Position numbers and translations under genes: made by a program. Source: Pseudoxanthomonas koreensis_A (GTDB lineage Bacteria > Pseudomonadota > Gammaproteobacteria > Xanthomonadales > Xanthomonadaceae). Taken from it: a DNA stretch of 64,000 nucleotides. Under the pieces are notes generated by a model, which did not search any database, was not told the DNA's origin, and saw only the letters and a program-made list of their open reading frames with translations. The stretch spans positions 1,116,001 through 1,180,000 of the forward strand of contig NZ_CP169056.1 of NCBI RefSeq assembly GCF_041890415.1, given 5' to 3'. This document shows positions 11,357-18,445 of the stretch, one piece after another (positions within the stretch are counted from its first letter, which is position 1; every line of letters begins with the position of its first letter).

Positions 11357-12313
11357 TCAGTCGACCAGGCGCTTGGCTTCGGCCGTGCCCAGGACTTCCG
11401 GATGCGGGGCTGCGCCGCCGGGCCGGCGCCGGCCCAGCAGCGGGTCGAAGAACACCGCGCCCAGGATGATGGCCACGCCCAGGTAGAACTGCAGGCTCAG
11501 TTCGTGTTGTTCACCCAGCAGCAGCGCGGCCAGCGCGATGGCATACACCGGCTCCAGGTTGGTCACCAGCTGCACGGTGTAGGCGCTGAGCTGGCGCAGT
11601 GCCACCAGTGCCAGCGCGAATGGCAGCAAGGTGCAGGCCAGCGCCAGCAGCACCAGCAGGGCGCCGTCGCGCAGCCCGGGCAGGACCAGTAGTTCGCCGG
11701 CAAGCGCCGGCACCAGGGTCGGCATCAGCGGTGCCAGCGCAGTCAGCACGATCGCGCCCGCGCCCAGCTCCAGGGCGGTGACCGTCAACGGGTCGGCATG
11801 CTCGACCAGGCGCTTGTTGAGCGAGCCGAACACCGCCACCAGCAGTGCCGATACGGCGCCCATCGCCACCCCCAGGCGCATCCCGTCGGGCACGCCGCCC
11901 ACCACCAGCGCCACGCCCGGCAACACCGCGATCCCGAGTGCCAGCTCCCGCAGCCGGAATGGGCGCCGCGCCACCCACGGCTCGATCACCGCGATGAACA
12001 CCGGCGCCAGCGCGATGCAGGTGGCCGCCACCGAGGCGTTGGCCAGCTTGATCGCGCCGTAGAAGGTCAGCCAGTGCAGTGCGACGACGGCACCGATGCC
12101 GGCATACGCCAGCGCCAGCCGCGGCGCCAGCGCGCGCAGGCCGCGCCAGACCCGCGGCAGCATCGCCAGCGCGGCCACCACCAGCAGCATGCGCCACCAC
12201 ACCAGCGGCAGCGCGGGCAGGGTGATGAGCTTTCCCAGGATCGCGGTGCAGCCCCACAGCAGGACGCAGGCGTGGATCTGCAGGTGGGCGCGTCGGGTGG
12301 GGGCTGCCGGCAT
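11357..12313 (-). CDS. EamA-family (DMT superfamily) transporter
   Basis: The 318-residue product has ten predicted membrane helices arranged as two EamA repeats, about residues 13-138 and 150-285, typical of drug/metabolite exporters. The C terminus is a short hydrophilic tail. Substrates of this family range from amino acids to metabolites, and nothing here narrows the choice. It is convergent with rluF across a 42-bp gap and lies 53 bp downstream of the M23 peptidase gene on the same strand, so it may be the last gene of the yidD-pyrC-peptidase unit. Confidence 0.88.
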   Translation of the reverse strand: MPAAPTRRAHLQIHACVLLWGCTAILGKLITLPALPLVWWRMLLVVAALAMLPRVWRGLRALAPRLALAYAGIGAVVALHWLTFYGAIKLANASVAATCIALAPVFIAVIEPWVARRPFRLRELALGIAVLPGVALVVGGVPDGMRLGVAMGAVSALLVAVFGSLNKRLVEHADPLTVTALELGAGAIVLTALAPLMPTLVPALAGELLVLPGLRDGALLVLLALACTLLPFALALVALRQLSAYTVQLVTNLEPVYAIALAALLLGEQHELSLQFYLGVAIILGAVFFDPLLGRRRPGGAAPHPEVLGTAEAKRLVD

Positions 12314-12366
12314 CGGCGCATTATCGCCGCAGTTGCCGCCGTGTCCGCAGCGCTACAGGCGTCTGG

Positions 12367-13260
12367 TCAGGGCTGGCGCTCAAGCACCAGCAGGGGATCG
12401 ATGCGGGTGGTGAACCAATTCATCCCCCAATGCAGATGCGGCCCCGTCGCCCGCCCGGTCGCGCCGACCGCGCCGATCACCTGGCCCTGTGCCACCCGGT
12501 CGCCTGCCTTCACATCCAGCCGCGACAGGTGCAGGAAGTTGGAGCTGATGCCGAAGCCATGATCCAGCAGCACCGTGCCGCCGGTCAGGTACAGGTCGGG
12601 CGCGGCGAAGGTCACCACGCCGGCGGCCGGTGCCTTGACCGGCGTGCCGGCGGGGGCGGCGATGTCCATGCCCGAATGTGGCGCACCGGGCGTGCCGTTG
12701 TACACGCGCTGGTTGCCGAAGCGCCCGCTGATGCGCCCTTCCACCGGGCGGATGAAGCGCTGGGCGAAGTCGGCGCGGTCGTCGTCGCGCATGCGCGCGG
12801 CGGTCACCTGCGCCTGCTCGCGGGCGATGCGTTCGGCAATGGCCGGCGGCGGGTTGACCGTCTTCGGGGGCACGCCATCGACGCGCTGCACCGGCCAGTC
12901 GCGCGTGGTCACCACGATGACGGCGTCGGCGCGGCTGCCATCGGGGCGGGTCACCACCACGCGCACCGGCTCGCGCACGTCGCGACCGATGCCGAACACC
13001 ACCGTGCCGTAGCCGGTGGTGCGCAGCACCCGTCCGGCGTATTCCACGCGGCTGCCGGGCGGTACCTTGCCCAACACCATCGACCCCTGCGGCACGCTGT
13101 CGGGGAATACGACCCGGTTGTCGGCGGCAGCCTGCGCAGGCGCAAGCTGCGCAGGCCCCAATGCAGGTGGCGCGGCCAGGCAGGCGGCAGCGGCAATGGC
13201 GGCGATGCAGACACCGATTGCCGCGCAACGGCGCGGCCGCGTTGCTCGCGCCGTGCTCAA
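12367..13260 (-). CDS. M23-family peptidoglycan metallopeptidase
   Basis: The product has a signal peptide, a small beta-rich region, and a C-terminal lysostaphin-type M23 domain. The zinc ligands are present: H195 and D199 in HSGMDIAAPAGTPV, and H277 in GPHLHWGM with H275. It should cleave peptide cross-links in the periplasm or act as an amidase-activating cell-wall factor. The start chosen is TTG at 13260, because GGAG lies 8 bases upstream and the TTG overlaps the pyrC stop as TTGA. An ATG at 13317 inside pyrC would give a longer, highly basic N terminus. The 297-residue length fits the family. Confidence 0.88.
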   Translation of the reverse strand: MSTARATRPRRCAAIGVCIAAIAAAACLAAPPALGPAQLAPAQAAADNRVVFPDSVPQGSMVLGKVPPGSRVEYAGRVLRTTGYGTVVFGIGRDVREPVRVVVTRPDGSRADAVIVVTTRDWPVQRVDGVPPKTVNPPPAIAERIAREQAQVTAARMRDDDRADFAQRFIRPVEGRISGRFGNQRVYNGTPGAPHSGMDIAAPAGTPVKAPAAGVVTFAAPDLYLTGGTVLLDHGFGISSNFLHLSRLDVKAGDRVAQGQVIGAVGATGRATGPHLHWGMNWFTTRIDPLLVLERQP

Positions 13261-14609
13261 CGTGCGAACTCCAGGCGCTGCCCGTCGGCCGCGCCGACCA
13301 GCGCGCGGCCGTCCCACACCATGCGGCCGTTGACCCAGGTCGCGCCGATCCGCGAGCGGAACGTGGTGCCCTCGAACGGCGACCAGCCGCAGCGCGACAG
13401 CACGTCCTCGCGGCGCACGGTCAGCGGCGCGTCGTCCACCAGCACCAGGTCGGCCCAGTAGCCTTCGCGCAGGAAGCCGCGTTCCTTTACGTCGAACAGC
13501 TGCGCCGGTGCGTGTGCGGTCTTCTGCACCACCCGGGCGATGTCCATGCGCCCGTCATGCACCAGCTCGATCGCCGCCAGCAGCGCGTACTGCACCAGCG
13601 GCAGGCCGGACGGTGCCTGCAGGTAGGGGCGCTGCTTTTCCTCCAGGGTATGCGGGGCGTGGTCGGTGGCCAGCACGTCCACCACGTCGTCCACCAGCGC
13701 GGCGATCAGCGCCTGGCGGTCGGCCGCGTCCTTGATCGCCGGGTTGCACTTGATGAAGTTGCCCAGGCGCGCGTAGTCGGCGCGGTCGAAATGCAGGAAG
13801 TGGATGCAGGTTTCGGCGGTGATCTTCTTGCGCACCTTGCCATCGGCATCCACCAGCGGGCCGCGCTCGAACAGCGCCAGCTCGTCGGCGGTGGAGATGT
13901 GCAGCACGTGCAGGCGCGTGCCGTGGCGGCGCGCCAGCGACAGCGCCAGCTCGGTCGACTTGATGCAGGCCTCGCGCGAGCGGATGTCCGGGTGCATGTC
14001 CGGGGTCAGCCCGTCGGCCCCGAACTTCTCCTTGAACGCGGCCATGGTGCGGTCGATGGTCGGGGTGTCCTCGCAGTGGGTGATGATCGGCGTGGGCGCC
14101 TCGCGGAAGATCCCGTCCAGGGTCTGCGGGTTGTCCACCAGCATGTTGCCGGTGGAGGCGCCCATGAACACCTTGATGCCCGGGGCGGTCTTCGGGTCCA
14201 GGCGGCGCACGGCCTCCAGGTTGTCGTTGCTGGCGCCCAGGTAGAAGCCGTGGTTGCCCCAGGCCCGCCCGCGCGCGGCGGCGTACTTGGCCTCCAGCGC
14301 GGCCGCGTCCAGGGTGGGCGGGTTGGTGTTGGGCATGTCCATGAAGCTGGTCAGCCCGCCGGCCACCGCCGCGGCCGACTCGACCGCGATGTCGCCCTTG
14401 TGCGGCATGCCCGGCTCGCGGAAGTGGACCTGGTCGTCGATCATCCCCGGCAGCAGCCAGCGGCCTGCCGCATCCACCACCGCCTCGCCGGCGCGCGCCT
14501 GCAGGGCACTGCCGATCTGGGCGATGCGTCCGCCGGCGATGCGCAGGTCGCCCTCGAACTGGCGGCCTTCGTTGACCAGGCGGGCGTTGGTGATCAGGGT
14601 GTCGGTCAT
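13257..14609 (-). CDS. pyrC: Dihydroorotase
   Basis: The enzyme closes carbamoyl-aspartate to dihydroorotate in pyrimidine synthesis. The 450-residue protein belongs to the long amidohydrolase-type dihydroorotases: the metal-site strand reads IDDQVHFREPG (57-67), the expected carbamylated lysine is K146 in GIKVFMG, then come ITHCEDTP and ATDHAPHT. The first histidine of the usual HxH pair is a glutamine (Q60, with H62), a variant I recall from Xanthomonas and Bacteroidetes enzymes. The ATG at 14609 has AAGGA upstream and overlaps the yidD stop as ATGA. The downstream peptidase gene overlaps its own stop. pyrD is also in the window, at 41.0-42.1 kb. Confidence 0.93.
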   Translation of the reverse strand: MTDTLITNARLVNEGRQFEGDLRIAGGRIAQIGSALQARAGEAVVDAAGRWLLPGMIDDQVHFREPGMPHKGDIAVESAAAVAGGLTSFMDMPNTNPPTLDAAALEAKYAAARGRAWGNHGFYLGASNDNLEAVRRLDPKTAPGIKVFMGASTGNMLVDNPQTLDGIFREAPTPIITHCEDTPTIDRTMAAFKEKFGADGLTPDMHPDIRSREACIKSTELALSLARRHGTRLHVLHISTADELALFERGPLVDADGKVRKKITAETCIHFLHFDRADYARLGNFIKCNPAIKDAADRQALIAALVDDVVDVLATDHAPHTLEEKQRPYLQAPSGLPLVQYALLAAIELVHDGRMDIARVVQKTAHAPAQLFDVKERGFLREGYWADLVLVDDAPLTVRREDVLSRCGWSPFEGTTFRSRIGATWVNGRMVWDGRALVGAADGQRLEFAR

Positions 14610-14857
14610 GGGTGGGGGTCCTTGCAGCAACGGGAGGAGGGGACGGCCGGGACGGGATCATGCCCGCCCGGGTGCAGTGGATGGCAACGCGCCAGCCGGC
14701 GTGCGGCCAGCCAGCTTCCGCGCGCGGCGCCATGGGTGGCGATGGCCTGCATGGCGTATTCGGAGCAACTGGGCACGAAGCGGCAGCGTGGGCCCAGCAG
14801 CGGACTGACCAAGCGCTTGTAGCCGCGCAATGCCAGGATGAGCGCGCGCGCGATCAC
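14606..14857 (-). CDS. yidD: Membrane protein insertion efficiency factor YidD
   Basis: YidD is a small membrane-associated protein that assists insertion of inner-membrane proteins alongside YidC. The 83-residue product contains the family core YKRLVSPLLGPRCRFVPSCSEYA with the paired cysteines, then an amphipathic helix. The start is GTG at 14857; no strong ribosome site is visible. Usually yidD lies between rnpA and yidC. Here it is instead the first gene of a unit with pyrC and an M23 peptidase, joined by an ATGA overlap. Confidence 0.88.
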   Translation of the reverse strand: MIARALILALRGYKRLVSPLLGPRCRFVPSCSEYAMQAIATHGAARGSWLAARRLARCHPLHPGGHDPVPAVPSSRCCKDPHP

Positions 14858-15098
14858 CGGGCGGCATGCCGGTGGCAAGCCGGGCCATGGCGCGTCGATG
14901 CCGCGCCCATCGCCCGGATGCAGAGGGCGAAAGTCACGTGGCCGACACCGCGTCCGTGCGTCAATGCCAATGCCGGCGCCGGCCCGCGGAGGGTGGCGGA
15001 GCCGGACGCGCCGGCGCCTGGTCCACGTTGCGGGCGGCGCATGGTGGACATCACGCTTCCCTTGCAAGAGTGGGCACGCACGGACACGCTCGCATGAT
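14858..15098. other. Divergent intergenic region between yidD and dksA
   Basis: The full gap between the divergent yidD and dksA genes is 355 bp (14858-15212). This left part holds only short G+C-rich reading frames on both strands with no family resemblance or ribosome sites, and I do not call them genes. No rnpA or rpmH is present. It must contain the yidD promoter, which I could not place. The dksA promoter and leader elements follow from 15099. Confidence 0.5.
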
Positions 15099-15152
15099 AC
15101 TCCGGGGTGCGTGAGGTTGCCCCCCGGAGTGGGGTGGGCTATAAAGGCGCGC
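15099..15152 (+). promoter_or_regulatory. dksA promoter with an inverted repeat spanning the -35 box
   Basis: A good sigma70-type pair is visible: TTGCCC at 15117-15122 and TATAAA at 15140-15145 with a 17-bp spacer, placing the start of transcription near 15152. A perfect 9-base inverted repeat, ACTCCGGGG at 15099-15107 and CCCCGGAGT at 15122-15130, has 14 bases between the arms and covers the -35 box. It is therefore a plausible operator. Confidence 0.6.
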
Positions 15153-15189
15153 TTTCCCGGCAACGGGGCCAATTTTCCCGGTAACGGGG
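15153..15189 (+). promoter_or_regulatory. Two tandem GNRA-tetraloop hairpins in the dksA leader
   Basis: The 16-base sequence TTTCCCGGCAACGGGG at 15153-15168 is repeated 21 bp later as TTTCCCGGTAACGGGG at 15174-15189. In RNA each copy folds as CCCG-GCAA-CGGG or CCCG-GUAA-CGGG, a short stem closed by a GNRA tetraloop. A flanking U-G pair extends both stems, and a U-A pair further extends the second. The pair sits between the predicted transcription start and the ribosome site GGAGGA at 15197-15202. Confidence 0.6.
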
Positions 15190-15212
15190 ACACTTCGGAG
15201 GAACCTTCGTAC

Positions 15213-16307
15213 GTGGCTGCCAAGAAATCCGTGAAAAAGTCCGCCAAGCCGGCCAAGAAGCCCGCTTCCGCCAACAGCAGGAAGCCTGCATCGGTGGCCG
15301 GCAAGGCCGTCGCCAAACCGGCCAAGAAGCCGGCGGCGAAGAAGGTCGCCAAGCCGGTGGCCAAGCCCGCCGTCAAGAAGGCTGCCAAGCCGGTCGCCAA
15401 GCCCGCCGCCAAGAAGGCGGTGAAGAAGGCCGTGAAGGCACCAGTCAAGGCAGTGAAGGCGCCCGCCAGGAAGGCGGTGAAGGCGCCTGCCAAGTCGGTG
15501 GCCAAGAAGGCTCCGGCAACGAAGAAGGCGGTGAAGAAGGCCGCGCCTGCCAAGTCCGCGGCCAGGAAGACCGCAGCGGCCAAGCCGGCCGCGCCTGCCA
15601 GGAAGATCGCCGCACCCAAGGCCGCCAGCCGGCCATTGGCCCCCAAATCCCCTGCCGCCAAGCCGGTCGCCACCAAGGCGCCGCCGGCCAAGGCTGCAAA
15701 GTCGCAAGTAAAACCAGTGCCCGCACCGAAATCCCCCAGCAAGCAAGCAGCCAAGCCGGCGCCGTCGTCCACCCCGCGTACTCCGCGTACGCTGGGCAAG
15801 GTGGCCGTGGCCGTGGTCCCCAAGCAGCAGGAATCCACCGTGGCGCAGCCGGCCCGCCGTGCCGCCGTCGATTACAAGGTCGATGAAAGCACCGGCCGTC
15901 CGCTGTTGCCGGCCGGGTACAAGCCCTCGCCGCGCGAGGAGTACATGAACCCGCTGCAGCAGGAATACTTCCGCCAGCGCCTGATGGACTGGCGCGCCGA
16001 CCTGGTCGAGGAATCCAAGCAGACCATCGAGAACCTCAAGGACGAAGTGCGCGATATCGGCGACGAGGCCGAGCGCGCCACCCGCGAGACCGAGAATTCG
16101 CTGGAGCTGCGCACGCGCGACCGTTACCGCAAGCTGATCGGCAAGATCGACAGCACCCTGCGGCGCCTGGAAGAGGGTGACTACGGTTACTGCGTGGACA
16201 CCGGCGAGGAGATCGGCCTGGATCGCCTGGACGCACGCCTCACCGCCGAGCGCACCATCGATGCGCAGGAGCGCTGGGAGCACCTGCAGAAGCAGCAGGG
16301 CGAGTAA
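15213..16307 (+). CDS. dksA: RNA polymerase-binding transcription factor DksA with a histone-H1-like N-terminal tail
   Basis: DksA binds in the RNA polymerase secondary channel and works with ppGpp to retune rRNA and amino-acid promoters. The C-terminal part (about residues 230-364) is DksA: a coiled-coil (FRQRLMDWRADLVEESKQTI) and a zinc-finger region. The first 200 or so residues are a Lys/Ala/Pro-rich repeat tail (KKAVKAP-like units) resembling histone H1 or AlgP, a feature I recall from xanthomonad DksA proteins. The finger keeps only one cysteine: the canonical CxxC pair reads CVDT and the second pair reads TIDA. It is therefore expected to fold without zinc. GTG at 15213 is the start, with GGAGGA 10 bases upstream. 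Confidence 0.93.
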   Translation: MAAKKSVKKSAKPAKKPASANSRKPASVAGKAVAKPAKKPAAKKVAKPVAKPAVKKAAKPVAKPAAKKAVKKAVKAPVKAVKAPARKAVKAPAKSVAKKAPATKKAVKKAAPAKSAARKTAAAKPAAPARKIAAPKAASRPLAPKSPAAKPVATKAPPAKAAKSQVKPVPAPKSPSKQAAKPAPSSTPRTPRTLGKVAVAVVPKQQESTVAQPARRAAVDYKVDESTGRPLLPAGYKPSPREEYMNPLQQEYFRQRLMDWRADLVEESKQTIENLKDEVRDIGDEAERATRETENSLELRTRDRYRKLIGKIDSTLRRLEEGDYGYCVDTGEEIGLDRLDARLTAERTIDAQERWEHLQKQQGE

Positions 16308-16328
16308 GCCGGCCTGCGCGTTCGTATC

Positions 16329-16360
16329 GAAGCCCGCCGCAAGGCGGGCTTCTTCTTGGT
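16329..16360 (+). terminator. Rho-independent terminator of dksA
   Basis: A perfect 10-bp stem, GAAGCCCGCC at 16329-16338 and GGCGGGCTTC at 16343-16352, closes a GCAA tetraloop and is followed by TTCTTGGTTGTT. It lies 21 bp after the dksA stop codon. Confidence 0.88.
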
Positions 16361-16440
16361 TGTTCTCCCGGTGACGGGATGGTGCGGCCTTGCTGCCTGA
16401 ACCGGTGCGGCGGGAGGCTTGGCCGCGGCCGCGGCCGCGG

Positions 16441-16527
16441 CGGCGCGGTGCGATGCCTGCTGCCGTTCATGTCCCCCGGCCGCAGCCTCCTCCTTGACTT
16501 CCCGTCAGCAGGCATCGCACCGCGCCG
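16441..16527. repeat. Long perfect inverted repeat downstream of dksA
   Basis: Two 22-base arms at 16441-16462 and 16506-16527 are exact reverse complements, separated by 43 bases. They are preceded by an alternating GCGGCC-rich run at about 16422-16440. No reading frame or transposase is associated. Together with the TAGGAGC palindrome just after it, this fills the 416-bp gap between dksA and the convergent MFS gene. Confidence 0.75.
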
Positions 16528-16549
16528 TGTCACCTGCATCGGCCCCCAC

Positions 16550-16644
16550 CTGTAGGAGCCGGTCTTGCCGGCGACCCGATGCAGGCTGCGGCATCGCGAC
16601 ACGCCACCCCGTACCGCGGTCGCCGGCGAGACCGGTTCCTACAG
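16550..16644. repeat. TAGGAGC palindromic repeat, copy 1
   Basis: The left arm (16550-16575) begins CTGTAGGAGCCGG and runs to GCCGGCGAC. The right arm (16619-16644) is its reverse complement with two mismatches over 26 bases. Each arm also has internal symmetry around the CCGG/GCCGG blocks. Related copies or half copies lie at 30645-30753, 49836-49996, 50324-50415 and 60639-60667, all at gene ends or in intergenic space. This is a dispersed palindromic family of the REP/BIME general type. Confidence 0.8.
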
Positions 16645-16723
16645 GCGGCGGCCACGCGCCGCGCTGCGCCCAGGGCTCGCCGGAAGCGCGGGACGGGAGG
16701 TGTTGTCGCGGCGGCGCGGCCTG

Positions 16724-17962
16724 CTACAGCTGGCGAAGGTCCAGGCGGCGCAGCTTGGGCGCCTTCCATGCGGTGGTCGCGGCCACGCCCAGGGTCACGC
16801 AGCCGCCCAGCACCACGGCCGGTACCAGGCCCAGCAGGCGTGCCATCGAGCCGGCGTAGAACGCGCCCAGCTCGTTGGACGAGCCGATGAAGATGCCATT
16901 GATCGAGGCCACCCGGCCGCGCATGTCGTCGGGGGTGACCAGTTGCATGATCGTGGAACGCAGCACCACCGACACGCCGTCGCACACGCCCGACAGCATC
17001 AGGAACATCGCCGACAGCCAGAAGTGCCGCGACAGGCCGAAACCGATGATGCACAGCCCGAAGCCGGCCACCGCCCACAGCAGCAGGCGACCGGCACGCC
17101 GCCCGGGTGGTCGGCGCGCCAGCACCAGGCCGACCGCGACTGCGCCCAGCGCAGGCGCACCGCGCAGGATGCCCAGGCCTTCGGGCCCGTAGTGCAGGAT
17201 CTCCTGGATGAAGGCAGGCGCCAGCGAGATCGCGCCGCCGAACAGCACCGCAAACAGGTCCAGCGCCTGCGCGCCAAGCATGATCTGGTTGTTGAACACG
17301 AACCGCAGGCCTTCGCCGATGCTGGAGAACAGCGGCGCGCGCGGGCCTTCGGCGCGCGGCTCGTCCACCCGCAGCACCAGCAGCAGCGCGCCTGCCGCCA
17401 CCGCCAGGATCGAGGCCAGGCCATAGGCGGTGGCGGTGTCCTTCCAGCCCACCAGCACGCCGCCCAGCGCCGGCCCGATCACCATCGCGCTCTGGGTGAA
17501 GATGCTGCCGATGCTGGCGCCGCGGGTGAACTGCTCGCGGCGCAGGACCCGGGCAAACAGCGCGGTGTAGACGGGGGTCAGGAACGAGCGCACCAGGCCG
17601 GTGAGCACGATTGCCGCGTAGATCGGCCAGGTCTGGCCCGGGGCGATGTGGCCGGCCGCGATCAGGGCCAGCAGCACCGCAGTGGCGCACAGCCCGGAGC
17701 AGGCCAGTGCACCCAGCCGGCGCCGCGGCAGCAGGTCGACCAGGTAGCCGGCGAACAGTGCCATGCCGATGTAGGGCAGCACCTCGGCCAGGCCGATCAG
17801 GCCCAACGCGAATGGATTGCGGGTCAGCTCGTAGACATGCCAGCCGACCGTGACCGCGACGATCTGGTAGGACAGGATCGCGCACACGCGGTACGCCAGC
17901 AGGACCCGGAAGCCGCTTTCGCGCAGCGGCGAACCGGTGGCCGTCGATGGCGCGGCGGCCAT
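16724..17962 (-). CDS. MFS transporter (EntS-like, MFS_3 type)
   Basis: The 412-residue protein has about twelve hydrophobic segments and the MFS loop signature LVDLLPRRRLG between helices 2 and 3. Its general pattern (ALGLIGLAEVLPYIGMALFAGYLVD at the start) resembles the enterobactin-exporter-like MFS_3 group. No siderophore genes are nearby, so the substrate is open. It starts 4 bp after the sufE stop on the same strand and should be cotranscribed with cysS and sufE. Confidence 0.88.
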   Translation of the reverse strand: MAAAPSTATGSPLRESGFRVLLAYRVCAILSYQIVAVTVGWHVYELTRNPFALGLIGLAEVLPYIGMALFAGYLVDLLPRRRLGALACSGLCATAVLLALIAAGHIAPGQTWPIYAAIVLTGLVRSFLTPVYTALFARVLRREQFTRGASIGSIFTQSAMVIGPALGGVLVGWKDTATAYGLASILAVAAGALLLVLRVDEPRAEGPRAPLFSSIGEGLRFVFNNQIMLGAQALDLFAVLFGGAISLAPAFIQEILHYGPEGLGILRGAPALGAVAVGLVLARRPPGRRAGRLLLWAVAGFGLCIIGFGLSRHFWLSAMFLMLSGVCDGVSVVLRSTIMQLVTPDDMRGRVASINGIFIGSSNELGAFYAGSMARLLGLVPAVVLGGCVTLGVAATTAWKAPKLRRLDLRQL

Positions 17963-17966
17963 GGAC

Positions 17967-18407
17967 TCAGTCCTGCTGGCGGCGCGCGGTGTCGCGGATG
18001 AAGCCCAGCAACGCGGCCAGGCCGTTGTTGCGGGTCGGCGACAGGTGCCGGGCCAGGCCGATGTGGGCGATGTAGTCCGGCTCGGTAGCCAGGATCTCCT
18101 CGGCCGGGCGGCCCGAATACACCCGCAGCGCCAGGTAGATCAGCCCGGAGACGATGGCCGAGTCGCTGATGGCGTGGAAGTCCAGCCGCTGGCGGTTGCC
18201 CTGCGGCACGATCCATACCAGCGACTGGCAGCCGTGCAGGCGGTGTTCCTCGCTTTTCCAGGCATCGGGCAACGGCGGCAGCTTGCGGCCCAGGTCGATC
18301 AGGTACTGGTAGCGCTCGGACCAGTCGCTGAAGAAGGCGAATTCCTCGCGGATCGCGTCCTGCGCGGCGGCGGCGGTGGGTTCCAGGGGGAAGGGGGAGT
18401 CGGTCAC
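17967..18407 (-). CDS. sufE: SufE-family Fe-S cluster assembly sulfur-acceptor protein
   Basis: SufE takes persulfide sulfur from a cysteine desulfurase through its active cysteine and passes it on for iron-sulfur cluster assembly. The 146-residue product has the conserved HGCQSLVW motif with the active Cys at C60. The GTG at 18407 is chosen because upstream codons do not resemble the family. It lies 38 bp after cysS and 4 bp before the MFS gene. No sufBCDS genes are in the window, so the partner desulfurase is elsewhere. Its place beside cysS links two uses of cysteine. Confidence 0.92.
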   Translation of the reverse strand: MTDSPFPLEPTAAAAQDAIREEFAFFSDWSERYQYLIDLGRKLPPLPDAWKSEEHRLHGCQSLVWIVPQGNRQRLDFHAISDSAIVSGLIYLALRVYSGRPAEEILATEPDYIAHIGLARHLSPTRNNGLAALLGFIRDTARRQQD

Positions 18408-18445
18408 GTCGGTGGTCTGGTGGTGGCGGCCAATGAAAGCGCAGG

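Noticed and set aside
14854..15087. 77-codon minus-strand frame upstream of yidD, considered as rnpA or another small gene
   Set aside because: It lacks the RnpA RNA-binding motif and a ribosome site, and its composition follows the G+C background.
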